Assembly: GCA_036493915.1 (NCBI GenBank)
Contig: DASXPA010000137.1
Coordinates: forward strand, 1 to 64,000
Direction: 5' to 3'
DNA from: Palsa-1392 sp036493915
GTDB taxonomy: Bacteria; Verrucomicrobiota; Verrucomicrobiia; Chthoniobacterales; UBA10450
Length of the DNA: 64,000 bases
The position numbers and the translations under genes are program-made. Positions 16,996 to 26,312 of this stretch are shown here, one piece after another; position 1 is the stretch's first letter; each line of letters begins with the position of its first letter. The notes beneath the pieces were generated by a model. The model did not search any database, was not told the origin of the DNA, and was given only the letters and a program-made list of their open reading frames with translations.

Positions 16996-17843
16996 TCCGC
17001 AACCTCCCCATTTCCGTCTTTCAATCCTTTCAGCGAACGCGTGATGCGACCGGCGTATTCGGCCAGCTCGGCGCTGTTGATGTCGCGCGGGCGTGGCAGC
17101 TCGATGAGAAACTCTTCGCGAATCCGACCCGGATGCGGCGAGAAGAGGAGCACTCGATCGCCCAGACAGACAGCTTCGCGAACGTTATGCGTCACGAAGA
17201 TGATGGTCTTACGTCGGCTTTCCCAAATTTGCTGGAGATCGCCGTAAAGTTGCTCGCGAGTGAGAGCGTCGAGCGCCGCGAACGGTTCATCCATCAGGAG
17301 CATGCGCGGGTTTGGGGCAAGCGCCCGCGCCAGCGCAACCCGCTGTTTCATCCCACCGGAAAGCTCGTGGATGTTGGCGCGCTCGAACCGGCTGAGCCCG
17401 ACCAACTCCAGATAATAACGCGCAACTTCGCGGCGATCCTTTTTCGTCAGATGTGATTTCATTTTCAGGCCAAAGAGAACGTTCCCGAGCACGTCCAGCC
17501 ACGGGAAAAGAGCGGCTTCCTGAAACATGACGAGTCGTTCACGTCCCGGGGCGACAACGCGCTGGCCGTCGGCGGTGACGGTTCCACCATCCGGCTTTTC
17601 CAAGCCGGCGATAATGTTCAGGAGCGTCGATTTACCGCAGCCGCTGGCGCCGACGAGACAGACAAATTCGCCTTCGCCGATTTGCAGATTCACGCGATCG
17701 AGGGCCTGAACCGGTCCGGTGCGCGCCTTGAATGTGCGCGAGACATTGTCGACGCTTAACTTGCTCGGCGGAATAAACCGCAACTCCTCGTGGACGCCGG
17801 AGCTTGTGCTCCGCGGGATCTTGAAAGTGCCTGTGTAGTGCAT
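16992..17843 (-). CDS. ABC transporter ATP-binding protein (SsuB/TauB/NrtD-like)
   Basis: A 283-aa ATPase that powers the SsuC-like permease. Visible motifs are Walker A VGASGCGKSTLLNIIAG (about residues 64-80), Q-loop VMFQEAALFPWL, signature LSGGMKQRVALARAL, Walker B MLLMDEPFAALD and the H-loop IIFVTHNVREAV, all as in the nitrate/sulfonate/taurine class. The N-terminal 30 residues are not conserved in the family, and an internal start is possible. It lies between the binding protein (32 bases upstream) and the permease (four-base overlap) in the minus-strand operon. Confidence 0.92.
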   Translation of the reverse strand: MHYTGTFKIPRSTSSGVHEELRFIPPSKLSVDNVSRTFKARTGPVQALDRVNLQIGEGEFVCLVGASGCGKSTLLNIIAGLEKPDGGTVTADGQRVVAPGRERLVMFQEAALFPWLDVLGNVLFGLKMKSHLTKKDRREVARYYLELVGLSRFERANIHELSGGMKQRVALARALAPNPRMLLMDEPFAALDALTREQLYGDLQQIWESRRKTIIFVTHNVREAVCLGDRVLLFSPHPGRIREEFLIELPRPRDINSAELAEYAGRITRSLKGLKDGNGEVAE

Positions 17844-17875
17844 GGTCGCGGGATGATTCGGGGCTCCTTCGATCG

Positions 17876-18871
17876 TTAGGGGAGCGCGAGCAGCTTCGAG
17901 GTATTTGTCGATCCTCTGGTTAGGCCGGATTCCTTCGCATTCTCAACCGCTTTCGCGATCAAGTGGGGCGAGACTTCGCTTGTAAACCTGATCCGTTGCC
18001 AGGCCTGCGCGATCGCGGCCGGTGGAATGCTGACTTTGGTTTCCTCTTTCAATTCGGCGGCGAGAATCTTCTGCGCTTCCGCAGGATGACTTTGAATCCA
18101 CTGCGTCAGCTCGACGTTGGCGGCGGCAACCTTCCTGACCAGCTCGCGATGAGCATCGAGAAACTTAACGCTCGAGACCAACCATGTCGTCTGCACCTGC
18201 GCATCCTCGAGGAAAATTTTTCCGCCCGCTTCGCGCTCGAGCCGAGTCACCCACGGTTCGACCGTCCAGACGGCATCGACTTGTTTGCGCTGAAAGGCGG
18301 CAAGCTGATCGGGATTTGCCACCGGCAAGACTCTGACGTCGCCGCCGGTGAGCGTGACCTTGAATCCCTGAGCCTTCAGCCAGGCGCGACAGGCAATGTC
18401 CTGCGTGTTGCCGAGTTGCGGCGTGGCAATGGTTTTGCCCCGGAAAAAAGCGGGAGACTTGAAGAATTCATCCGGCCTCACAACCAAAGCCGCGCCGCCG
18501 GTCGCAGCACCGGAGATCACCCGAATTTCTTCGCCGTCGGATCTCCAGTGTGCATTCAGCGCTGGACTCTGCCCGACATAGGTGAGATCGAGAGAGCCGG
18601 CGAAAATCGCCTCCATCGCGGACGGACCGGCGTTGTAGGTAAACCATTCGATTTTGACATCCGAGCCAAGCCGGATCTCGAACCAGCCTTTCCCCTGGCG
18701 CGAGAGACCATGTGCGATGACGCCCTGCGCGTGGGTGACGTTCGGGAAATGCCCGAAGCGAATCGTCTCAGCTCCCGCGCGCGCAGCGAGGGCAACCGCA
18801 GTCGTTAGGCCAAGAAAAATATGGAAGGCTAACCGCCGCATCCGCGACCAAAACAGAGAAGAGAGAATCAT
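17876..18871 (-). CDS. ABC transporter substrate-binding protein (SsuA/TauA/NrtA-like)
   Basis: A 331-aa exported binding protein: a hydrophobic signal segment (LAFHIFLGLTTAVALAARAG), then the mature type-2 periplasmic fold, beginning ETIRFGHFPNVTHAQGVIAH, with the SsuA-like stretches GPSAMEAIFAGSLDLTYVGQ and KTIATPQLGNTQDIACRAWL. It should capture an organosulfur or related anion for the SsuB/SsuC-like pair downstream. Two starts are possible: 18871, or 18841 (MRRLAFHIF), which gives a more classical signal peptide; neither has a strong Shine-Dalgarno. It lies 15 bases after the YezD-like gene in the operon. An exact dispersed 9-mer at 18802 falls in the signal-peptide region. Confidence 0.9.
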   Translation of the reverse strand: MILSSLFWSRMRRLAFHIFLGLTTAVALAARAGAETIRFGHFPNVTHAQGVIAHGLSRQGKGWFEIRLGSDVKIEWFTYNAGPSAMEAIFAGSLDLTYVGQSPALNAHWRSDGEEIRVISGAATGGAALVVRPDEFFKSPAFFRGKTIATPQLGNTQDIACRAWLKAQGFKVTLTGGDVRVLPVANPDQLAAFQRKQVDAVWTVEPWVTRLEREAGGKIFLEDAQVQTTWLVSSVKFLDAHRELVRKVAAANVELTQWIQSHPAEAQKILAAELKEETKVSIPPAAIAQAWQRIRFTSEVSPHLIAKAVENAKESGLTRGSTNTSKLLALP

Positions 18872-18886
18872 AAATAGAAGACATCT

Positions 18887-19120
18887 TCATCGGGAGCGGC
18901 CTCCGGTGGTCCGGTCAAAGGCTCCAGTTGGTTTTGTTGCCTCCAGTGTGTCTGGTCGGTCGGAATAAAATTTGTGTTCGGGCGGGCCGAGGCGCGTTTT
19001 TTCGGTGCGCTCGATCAGCGTCACTTTCGAATCGTGAATCACAATCTGCACGACGCCAAAGCGTAGGCTCTCCACCTTTTCGCGCACGAGCGCGAGCCAT
19101 TCTGGTTCCTGATTGTTCAT
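18887..19120 (-). CDS. YezD-like small protein (DUF2292)
   Basis: A 77-aa protein with the conserved core WLALVREKVESLRFGVVQIV, then IHDSKVTLIERTEKTRL, which matches the small YezD/DUF2292 family often found in sulfur-assimilation operons. The C-terminal 30 residues are not conserved. Its start codon overlaps the stop of the Rrf2 regulator gene by four bases, and the substrate-binding protein gene follows closely, so it is co-transcribed with a sulfur-type ABC transporter. The molecular function of the family is not established. Confidence 0.8.
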   Translation of the reverse strand: MNNQEPEWLALVREKVESLRFGVVQIVIHDSKVTLIERTEKTRLGPPEHKFYSDRPDTLEATKPTGAFDRTTGGRSR

Positions 19121-19635
19121 GGCTTGGCCGCGTTAGCCAGGGGAAGAATGTCCTTAATTCCGAAAAAGCCACGGGCGAAGGGAACGGCAACTTTGTCGCG
19201 ATGCATCTTGCGCAGGGTGATCTCGACAATTTGGGCAAGCGTCGCGCGATCCAGAATGCGCGTGATCGCGTTGCGCACATCGAGCATGAGCATCCGCAAT
19301 CCGCAATGCGCTTCATCGGGGCAGGTGCAACGGCGATAGTCGGTCTGGCTGACGCAGGCGATGGGAGCGAGCGGTCCATCGAGCAGCCGGATAACGGCGC
19401 CGAGCTTGATCCGGCTCGCTGGTTTGGCGAGGGAATAACCGCCAGCCTTGCCGCGTTTCGTTTCGACGAATCCCGCCAGCCGCAGCTGGGTGAGGATCTG
19501 CTCGAGAAATTTGATCGGCAATTTTTCCTTCGCCGTCAGCTCCGTGATCTGGAGGATTGGACGGCCAAGCTCGCGGGCGATGCCGAGGTCAATCAGCGCC
19601 CGGAGGGCATATTCACTTCGTTTCGAGAGATTCAT
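19117..19635 (-). CDS. Rrf2 family transcriptional regulator (CymR/IscR-like)
   Basis: A 172-aa winged-helix regulator beginning MNLSKRSEYALRALIDLGIA, with the recognition region LRLAGFVETKRGKAGGYSLA (about residues 51-70). Four cysteines cluster at about 94, 103, 105 and 111 (IACVSQTDYRRCTCPDEAHC), the place where IscR/NsrR-type proteins bind an Fe-S cluster, so it may sense sulfur, iron-sulfur status or redox. It heads an operon with a YezD-like protein and a sulfonate-type ABC transporter, which suggests control of sulfur acquisition. A nested inverted repeat directly upstream of its start (19637-19683) is the likely operator. Confidence 0.92.
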   Translation of the reverse strand: MNLSKRSEYALRALIDLGIARELGRPILQITELTAKEKLPIKFLEQILTQLRLAGFVETKRGKAGGYSLAKPASRIKLGAVIRLLDGPLAPIACVSQTDYRRCTCPDEAHCGLRMLMLDVRNAITRILDRATLAQIVEITLRKMHRDKVAVPFARGFFGIKDILPLANAAKP

Positions 19636-19636
19636 T

Positions 19637-19683
19637 CTCTAGTGCGGCGATAGACTTTATGATTGTCTACTGCTGCACTAGAG
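19637..19683. promoter_or_regulatory. Nested dyad, probable operator of the Rrf2-headed sulfur operon
   Basis: An outer perfect 9-base inverted repeat, CTCTAGTGC at 19637-19645 and GCACTAGAG at 19675-19683, encloses an inner perfect 5-base pair, TAGAC at 19651-19655 and GTCTA at 19665-19669. The whole lies immediately upstream of the Rrf2 start codon (19633-19635 on the minus strand). It is more A+T-rich than its surroundings. Position and symmetry suggest an autoregulatory site; an RNA hairpin covering the start region is the alternative. Confidence 0.65.
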
Positions 19684-19704
19684 TTTGCAAGGAAAATTTC
19701 GCGC

Positions 19705-20037
19705 CTACTCCCGACGTTGCCGTTCGACGAGGGTCTTGAGCTGGCGCTCCATCGCTTTGAAGGCGTCGTTAATTACCTTGCTTAAGGGCTCGTGCATCTC
19801 ATGCTCGGCTTGCCTCTCATCCGCTACCAGCTCGTGACCCGGCGGGACGGTGACGTCGATTCGGACACGAAAGGGATTGCCGAAATGCTGGGTATGGTTG
19901 GGTTGTTCAACCACGACGTCGCAACGGCTGATGTGATCGCAAAAGCGATCAAGCCGCGTCGCTTTGTTGCGGATCAGTTCTTCGAGTTGATCTGACTTGT
20001 CGACGCCGCGATAAGAAATTCCGATCGGAAGTTGCAT
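19705..20037 (-). CDS. hpf: Ribosome hibernation-promoting factor (HPF/RaiA family)
   Basis: A 110-aa S30AE-fold protein. It starts MQLPIGISYRGVDKSDQLEE and contains the family pattern of helix LEELIRNKATRLDRF, the strand CDVVVEQP, then FRVRIDVTVPPGHELVADE and the final helix DAFKAMERQLKTLVERQRR. It binds the small ribosomal subunit at rest and blocks translation. It is a short-form HPF without the C-terminal dimerisation domain. It lies 17 bases downstream of the attachment-protein homologue on the same strand and so is probably co-transcribed with it. Confidence 0.9.
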   Translation of the reverse strand: MQLPIGISYRGVDKSDQLEELIRNKATRLDRFCDHISRCDVVVEQPNHTQHFGNPFRVRIDVTVPPGHELVADERQAEHEMHEPLSKVINDAFKAMERQLKTLVERQRRE

Positions 20038-20054
20038 CAGAGGAATGTGCCGAG

Positions 20055-20516
20055 TCAGAGCGGCTGGAGCGAGCGAAAATGGCTCCGAAGTTTTGCCGGT
20101 TCGATTTTGACGAGATCGGATTTCACGTGCTCAACGACGCGGCTGCGGATCGGCGGCGGGAGTAGCTCGGAGATCGCGGCGTGGATGGGAGCGGGTGCGG
20201 CAAACGACCAGCCTTCGGCGGCTTCCTTTTTCACCAGCTCGGCGATCCGATCGGCCAGCTGCTTGCAGATGCGCTTTTCGGTTTCGGTCTCGAGCGCGGT
20301 GCGCTCCGCAATCGAATTGGCGTGGCGACCGTTGCCGTCGCTGACGGGAAAGCGCCCGGCTTGATCGGTCAATTTGTCGTCATAACGACCATGCGCGTCG
20401 GTGAGTTCAAACGCCTGCACAAGCTGCAAGCTGGCGCCGCGGGTGGGGGTGTCTTCGACTCGATAGGCTTTCAAGCTGCCGCGATCGGCGACGACGATAA
20501 GTGAAGTCGGTGTCAT
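20055..20516 (-). CDS. Host attachment protein homologue (AtsE/COG5622 type)
   Basis: A 153-aa protein starting at the ATG at 20516: MTPTSLIVVADRGSLKAYRV. It shows features of this family: FELTDAHGRYDDKLTDQAGR, a nucleotide-like middle, and a C-terminal segment APAPIHAAISELLPPPIRSR followed by VVEHVKSDLVKIEPAKLRSH. Proteins of this family were first linked to attachment of Agrobacterium to plant cells but are widespread in non-pathogens; biochemical activity is unknown. A long in-frame extension upstream of 20516 overlaps the divergent SPW gene and is not supported. Confidence 0.8.
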   Translation of the reverse strand: MTPTSLIVVADRGSLKAYRVEDTPTRGASLQLVQAFELTDAHGRYDDKLTDQAGRFPVSDGNGRHANSIAERTALETETEKRICKQLADRIAELVKKEAAEGWSFAAPAPIHAAISELLPPPIRSRVVEHVKSDLVKIEPAKLRSHFRSLQPL

Positions 20517-20681
20517 ACCTTTAATATCGTTTGCTGGGTAATCTTCGCGCCCTCGTTTCGGCCGCAGAAATTCGGCTTGCTTGGGAAGCGCATCAGATTT
20601 TTCCCGAGTCGGAAGGCAGCGATCTTCCGAGCTCCATTCTCCTCTGCCGCTGCGTTTCAGAGAAGGAAGGAGGTAAAAAAC

Positions 20682-21065
20682 ATGAATGCGGAAACAACCG
20701 GCACGGAATCCGCAAGCGCACCAGTCTGGACCAGCGGCATCAATATCGTCGCTGGGATTTGGCTTATCATCGCACCCTTTGTGCTCGTTTACGCAAGTGA
20801 AGCGGCCCGGGTGAACGATATTGTGCTCGGCGCGGTCATCGGCGTCTTTGCGCTGATTCGAACGTTGACGCCGAACAGTGGAACGGCGTGGCTCAGCCGG
20901 CTGAACGCGATTTTCGGCATTTGGCTGATTATTGCTCCGTTTGTGCTTGCTTATGAGAGGGCAACGGCGCGGACCAATGACATTATCCTCGGGATTATCG
21001 TCCTGATTCTGGCTCTTTGGAGCAGCGCCATGTCTCCCACGATGACAACAGCGCGGGTGCGCTGA
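20682..21065 (+). CDS. SPW repeat membrane protein
   Basis: A 127-aa integral membrane protein made of two similar halves, each starting with a tryptophan-containing hydrophobic motif (GINIVAGIWLIIAPFVLVYA and LNAIFGIWLIIAPFVLAYER), followed by a second helix (NDIVLGAVIGVFALIRTL and NDIILGIIVLILALWSSAM). This duplication is the SPW repeat pattern. Function is unknown. The start is well supported by a strong Shine-Dalgarno, GGAAGGAGGT, ending seven bases before the ATG at 20682. It is divergent from the attachment-protein homologue. Confidence 0.88.
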   Translation: MNAETTGTESASAPVWTSGINIVAGIWLIIAPFVLVYASEAARVNDIVLGAVIGVFALIRTLTPNSGTAWLSRLNAIFGIWLIIAPFVLAYERATARTNDIILGIIVLILALWSSAMSPTMTTARVR

Positions 21066-21097
21066 CCGATAAAGGCGCGAGTTTTGAAGGCTCGCGC

Positions 21098-23383
21098 CTA
21101 CTTCGGCGCTGGGGCTGACTCTTCTGTCGCGCTGGCGGCGGGTTCTTCGGCCGCCCGCTTTGTTTTTTCTGCAGCCGGTGCCTGCCCGTTGTGAGGCGAG
21201 GTAAACTGGCGCTTCTTCCACGACTCGCTTCGCGCCTGCGCGGTTGAGCCGGTTGTGAGCTTGAGCAACATGGTCGCGCGCTCGCGGATTTCGAGTTCGT
21301 CGCCGGAGACGTAGTCTTGCGGCTCGGCGCAGAAACCATCTTCCGAAGCGGTGTCGAGAATCAATTGCCAGGCGACGCGTTCCTGACCGGGGAGGACGAA
21401 CTGCAGCGGTTCGTGGTGCGCGTTGATCAAAACCAGGAAGGTGTTGTCGCGGATTGCTTCGCCTTCAAAAGTCTGGACGTCGATCGTGTCGCCGCTCAGG
21501 AGCATACCGAGACAGCGAACAAACGGTGAATTCCATTCGTCGTCGTTCATCTCGTTGCCGCCCGGATTGAACCACATGACGTCGCGGATTTCTGAGCCGC
21601 GAATCCGCCGGCCCTGGAAGAATTTCGGGCGTCGGAAAACCGGATGATCATGCCGGAGCTGGATCAATTTTTTCGTGAATTCAAGGAGCGCCTTTTGTTC
21701 GTCATCGAGCTTCCAATCGAGCCAGCTGATTTCGTTGTCCTGGCAGTAAGCATTGTTGTTTCCGCCCTGGGTGCGGGCCCATTCGTCGCCGGCGGTGAGC
21801 ATGGGAACGCCTTGGGAGAGAAAGAGCGTGGTGAGAAAGTTGCGGCGCTGCTGGCGGCGAAGCTGGTTGATTTCAGCGTCGTCGGTCGGGCCTTCGGCGC
21901 CGTGGTTCCAGGAGTGATTGTTGTTGTCGCCGTCGCGGTTTTCCTCACCGTTGGCTTCGTTGTGTTTCTCGTTGTAACTGACGAGATCGTTGAGGGTGAA
22001 ACCGTCGTGCGCGGTGATGAAGTTGACACTCGCGTAAGGGCGCCGGCCGCTCATTTGATAGAGGTCCGGGCTTCCCGTTAGCCGATAAGCGAGCTCGCCG
22101 ATTTTGCCTTCGTCGCCTTTCCAAAAACTGCGGACGGTGTCGCGGTATTTCCCGTTCCACTCTGCCCAAAGGACGGGAAAATTTCCAACCTGGTAACCGC
22201 CTTCGCCGACATCCCACGGTTCGGCGATGAGTTTCACCTGCGAGATGACCGGATCCTGGTGAATAATCTCGAAGAAGGCGTGGAGTTTGTTCACGCCGTT
22301 GGCGTCGCGCGCGAGAGTGGAGGCGAGGTCGAAGCGGAAGCCGTCGACGTGCATGTCGTTGATCCAATAGCGCAGGCTGTCCATGACCAGCTGGAGGGTG
22401 CGCGGGTGGAGGAGGTTGAAGGTGTTCCCGGTACCGGTGAAATCCAGGTAGAAGCGCGGATCCTCTGGCGTGAGACGGTAGTAAGCCTCGTTGTCGATGC
22501 CGCGGAAGCCGAGAGTCGGCCCGAGGTGATTCCCTTCCGCCGTATGATTGTAAACGACGTCGAGAATGACTTCGATGCCAGCGGCGTGAAGGCTGCGCAC
22601 CGTCGATTTGAACTCGGTCACCTGCGCGCCGGTGCTGCCGTCCTGCGAGTATTTCGATTCGGGCGAGAAGAAACCGATCGTGTTATAGCCCCAGTAGTTC
22701 GTTAGGCCGCGATCGACCAGCGCCTTGTCGTTGATGTGGGCGTGCACTGGAAGCAACTCGACCGCGGTAACTCCGAGGTCTTTCAAGTATTGGATCGAGG
22801 CGGAGCTCCCGAGGCCTGCGTAGGTGCCGCGAAGTTCCGCCGGAATCGCCTCGTTCAGCTTTGTAAATCCCTTCACGTGCAGCTCGTAAATGATCGAGCG
22901 ATGCAAAGGCGTGCGCGGGCGTTTGTCGTCGCCCCAGTCGAAGGAGTTGTCGACGACGACAGCTTTCGGCATCCCCCAGGCGTCGTCGCGGAAATCGCGC
23001 GCAAGGTCGTCCGACGGCCCGCCGACGACGTAGCCAAACATTTCATCCGCCCAATTGACGCGGCCGGCGATCGCTTTGGCGTAGGGATCGATGAGCAGCT
23101 TTGAGCTGTTGAAACGCATCCCCCGTTCCGGATCGTAGGGACCGAAGACACGATAACCGTAGAGCTGACCCGGTTTCACATCGGGCAGGAAAATGTGCCA
23201 GACTTGGTCGGTATGTTCTGTCATGGGGATGCGGATGTTTTCTTGGCGCGCATCGGGTGAATCGAAGAGGCAGAGATCGACCGAAGCCGCCGTCTCCGAA
23301 AAGAGGGCAAAGTTCACGCCGTTGCCGAGCCAGGTTGCGCCAAGAGGATAAGGATAGCCGAGCCAAATTTTTACAGGAGTCAT
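21098..23383 (-). CDS. glgX: Glycogen debranching enzyme GlgX
   Basis: A 761-aa isoamylase-type glycoside hydrolase (GH13) that removes alpha-1,6 branches from glycogen. It begins with the carbohydrate-binding region (IWLGYPYPLGATWLGNGVNF). The TIM barrel has conserved motifs VILDVVYNHTAEGNHLGP, DGFRFDLASTLARD (nucleophile Asp), VKLIAEPWDVG (acid/base Glu) and NFITAHDGFTLNDLVSYNEK. The C-terminal 45 residues are Ala/Glu/Lys-rich and not conserved (AEKTKRAAEEPAASATEESA). Start at 23383 is the only good candidate. It is a single-gene unit, followed upstream by a 239-base gap and the NtrC-type regulator. Confidence 0.96.
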   Translation of the reverse strand: MTPVKIWLGYPYPLGATWLGNGVNFALFSETAASVDLCLFDSPDARQENIRIPMTEHTDQVWHIFLPDVKPGQLYGYRVFGPYDPERGMRFNSSKLLIDPYAKAIAGRVNWADEMFGYVVGGPSDDLARDFRDDAWGMPKAVVVDNSFDWGDDKRPRTPLHRSIIYELHVKGFTKLNEAIPAELRGTYAGLGSSASIQYLKDLGVTAVELLPVHAHINDKALVDRGLTNYWGYNTIGFFSPESKYSQDGSTGAQVTEFKSTVRSLHAAGIEVILDVVYNHTAEGNHLGPTLGFRGIDNEAYYRLTPEDPRFYLDFTGTGNTFNLLHPRTLQLVMDSLRYWINDMHVDGFRFDLASTLARDANGVNKLHAFFEIIHQDPVISQVKLIAEPWDVGEGGYQVGNFPVLWAEWNGKYRDTVRSFWKGDEGKIGELAYRLTGSPDLYQMSGRRPYASVNFITAHDGFTLNDLVSYNEKHNEANGEENRDGDNNNHSWNHGAEGPTDDAEINQLRRQQRRNFLTTLFLSQGVPMLTAGDEWARTQGGNNNAYCQDNEISWLDWKLDDEQKALLEFTKKLIQLRHDHPVFRRPKFFQGRRIRGSEIRDVMWFNPGGNEMNDDEWNSPFVRCLGMLLSGDTIDVQTFEGEAIRDNTFLVLINAHHEPLQFVLPGQERVAWQLILDTASEDGFCAEPQDYVSGDELEIRERATMLLKLTTGSTAQARSESWKKRQFTSPHNGQAPAAEKTKRAAEEPAASATEESAPAPK

Positions 23384-23622
23384 AGAAATGTCGGGAAAGG
23401 GTGTTTATCCCAATCGGAAGTGGAGATCGCAAGGGATGCGGGGAACATACGAACTCGAAGCCGGAAATCCGAAACAAGCACGAAACCAAATACTACGTCC
23501 AGGCTCAGGACGTTTGGAGTATTGCTGCTTCGAGACGCATTTTAATCGTTCCGCGTCTCTTGGAGCGAGCGTGGCCGCCGGACCGAGCGCCGAAAATACA
23601 GAAAGGCGAAGCGCGGGCAGCG

Positions 23623-24993
<1,371 letters not shown>

Positions 24994-25162
24994 GGTTAGG
25001 GCGAAAGCTATTTCAAGTGTGAGAAAAGAAAAAGCAAATTTGAGAATCGGCCGTCGTTTGCTTCGGAGCAGGGGTTCGACCAGCGCGCAGTGGGAAAAGT
25101 AGCTGGCGCGAGAATTTCTCAGACGTGCGAAACCGATTTCGCATGTTCCAGCAAACGGGCGT

Positions 25163-25816
25163 CTACGGCTCGGTCTTCACCTCTCGACGCGCTGCGGCCA
25201 CGAGCAGGTTGCAGGCTTCCTGGCATAAGAGTGGCATCACCTGTTCGCCCCGACCCGTCTGATCCAGCGGCGCGATAAATTTATCCAGCGGCAGGTGAGT
25301 CGAAGGGCGCGCCTTGGTTTCGTCGCGTCCCCACAAGATCGTTCGCAAGCATCCGGGCGCGCCACCCTGCGAGCGACAGAAGCGCCCGACGAGTGTGCAG
25401 ATTTGCTCATCAGAAATCCGCGCCGCGATGCGATACATTCCCGATTGCCGATGCAAGGTAGCGCGCAAAGGTGTCGGCACGAGCCGATTTTCCTCCCAGG
25501 TCGCCAGCGCCGCGAGCCGCCCCGGATAAAATCCCTCCAGGGCCAGGTACAACTCCTCCAGATTCGCCAGGTTCATCTGCCAACCGTGCCGGAGAGTCGG
25601 CGCCGTCTTCAGTGGTCGATACTCTCCGGCGTCATCAAACCGTGCGATCACCACCGCGTCGTTAGGCGAGTGAAAAATTTCACATTCCGCTCCATCCGGT
25701 TCCTCGCGATGGCAAAGAACGTAGCCGTCATCCTTTCGTGTGATCAGCACTTGCCCGATCCCGCGGGCGCCGGCAGAGAGCCACGCACTGAGCACCCGCT
25801 CAATGCGCGGGAGCAT
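25163..25816 (-). CDS. DR2241-like protein with probable Fe-S cysteines
   Basis: A 217-aa protein starting at 25816 (MLPRIERVLSAWLSAGARGI). It resembles the C-terminal part of Deinococcus DR2241-type proteins, where an Fe-S binding domain and a stabilising domain are fused to a CbiX chelatase. Five cysteines in the C-terminal half (about 140, 147, 156, 198 and 202, in CTLVGRFCRSQGGAPGC and LLCQEACNLL) could ligate a 4Fe-4S cluster. The assignment is supported by the CbiX gene two genes upstream in the same operon. It overlaps the GAF gene by 17 bases. A longer in-frame reading to 26212 is antisense-like sequence over the GAF gene and is not used. Exact role in tetrapyrrole chemistry is unknown. 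Confidence 0.6.
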   Translation of the reverse strand: MLPRIERVLSAWLSAGARGIGQVLITRKDDGYVLCHREEPDGAECEIFHSPNDAVVIARFDDAGEYRPLKTAPTLRHGWQMNLANLEELYLALEGFYPGRLAALATWEENRLVPTPLRATLHRQSGMYRIAARISDEQICTLVGRFCRSQGGAPGCLRTILWGRDETKARPSTHLPLDKFIAPLDQTGRGEQVMPLLCQEACNLLVAAARREVKTEP

Positions 25817-26294
25817 GATTCGGCTTTTTCGCCGTGCAGAGTTTCCGCGCCATGAGGACGGCAACATGTTCGAGGAAATCGCGATCGTCTTCGCCGAAGG
25901 CGTCGAGCTGATCGCTCTCCACGTCGATCGCACCGAGCACGCGCCCGGTCGATTCGCTGATGATCGGGACGAGAATTTCCGATTGCGTCGTCCAGAACGC
26001 CGGCAACCAGCGAGGGTCCTTGCGCACATCGCCGACGATGAGCGTTTCACGAGATTCGGCGACCACACCGCAGAGTCCTTGCGTCGTGGGGAAGCGTGCA
26101 TAGGTCGGCGGTTCGTCGCCTGTCCCCGCCACAATGACGAAATCGCCGCGATCGATTTTGTAAACACCGACCCAGCGATAACCGCGTTCTGCGCGAACCA
26201 TCTCCGCGGCACGCTTCACTGCCTGAGGCGATTTCGGCGCGGCGAGAAGATAAGCCGCCAAGTCTTGCAACAGCGAGGTGGATTGGGTGTTCAA
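25800..26294 (-). CDS. GAF domain protein
   Basis: A 164-aa single-GAF-domain protein: VKRAAEMVRAERGYRWVGVY, then LCGVVAESRETLIVGDVRKD, SEILVPIISESTGRVLGAID and DFLEHVAVLMARKL. GAF domains bind small ligands or, in the free-methionine-sulfoxide reductase subgroup, reduce methionine sulfoxide. Only one of the cysteines used by that enzyme (in QGLCGVVAE) is seen, so sensing or ligand binding is more likely. It lies between cbiX and the DR2241-like gene in a tight minus-strand cluster (19-base gap upstream, 17-base overlap downstream), which suggests a role linked to the tetrapyrrole or Fe-S partner. Confidence 0.8.
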   Translation of the reverse strand: MNTQSTSLLQDLAAYLLAAPKSPQAVKRAAEMVRAERGYRWVGVYKIDRGDFVIVAGTGDEPPTYARFPTTQGLCGVVAESRETLIVGDVRKDPRWLPAFWTTQSEILVPIISESTGRVLGAIDVESDQLDAFGEDDRDFLEHVAVLMARKLCTAKKPNHAPAH

Positions 26295-26312
26295 AATTCT
26301 GATAACAACAGT

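Noticed and set aside
20517..21221. Extension of the attachment-protein frame over the SPW gene
   Set aside because: The SPW gene on the other strand has a strong ribosome binding site, and the extension has no similarity to known proteins.
25817..26212. Long 5' extension of the DR2241-like gene
   Set aside because: It overlaps the GAF gene on the same strand in another frame, and the sequence is Arg/Ser-rich and unlike any family.
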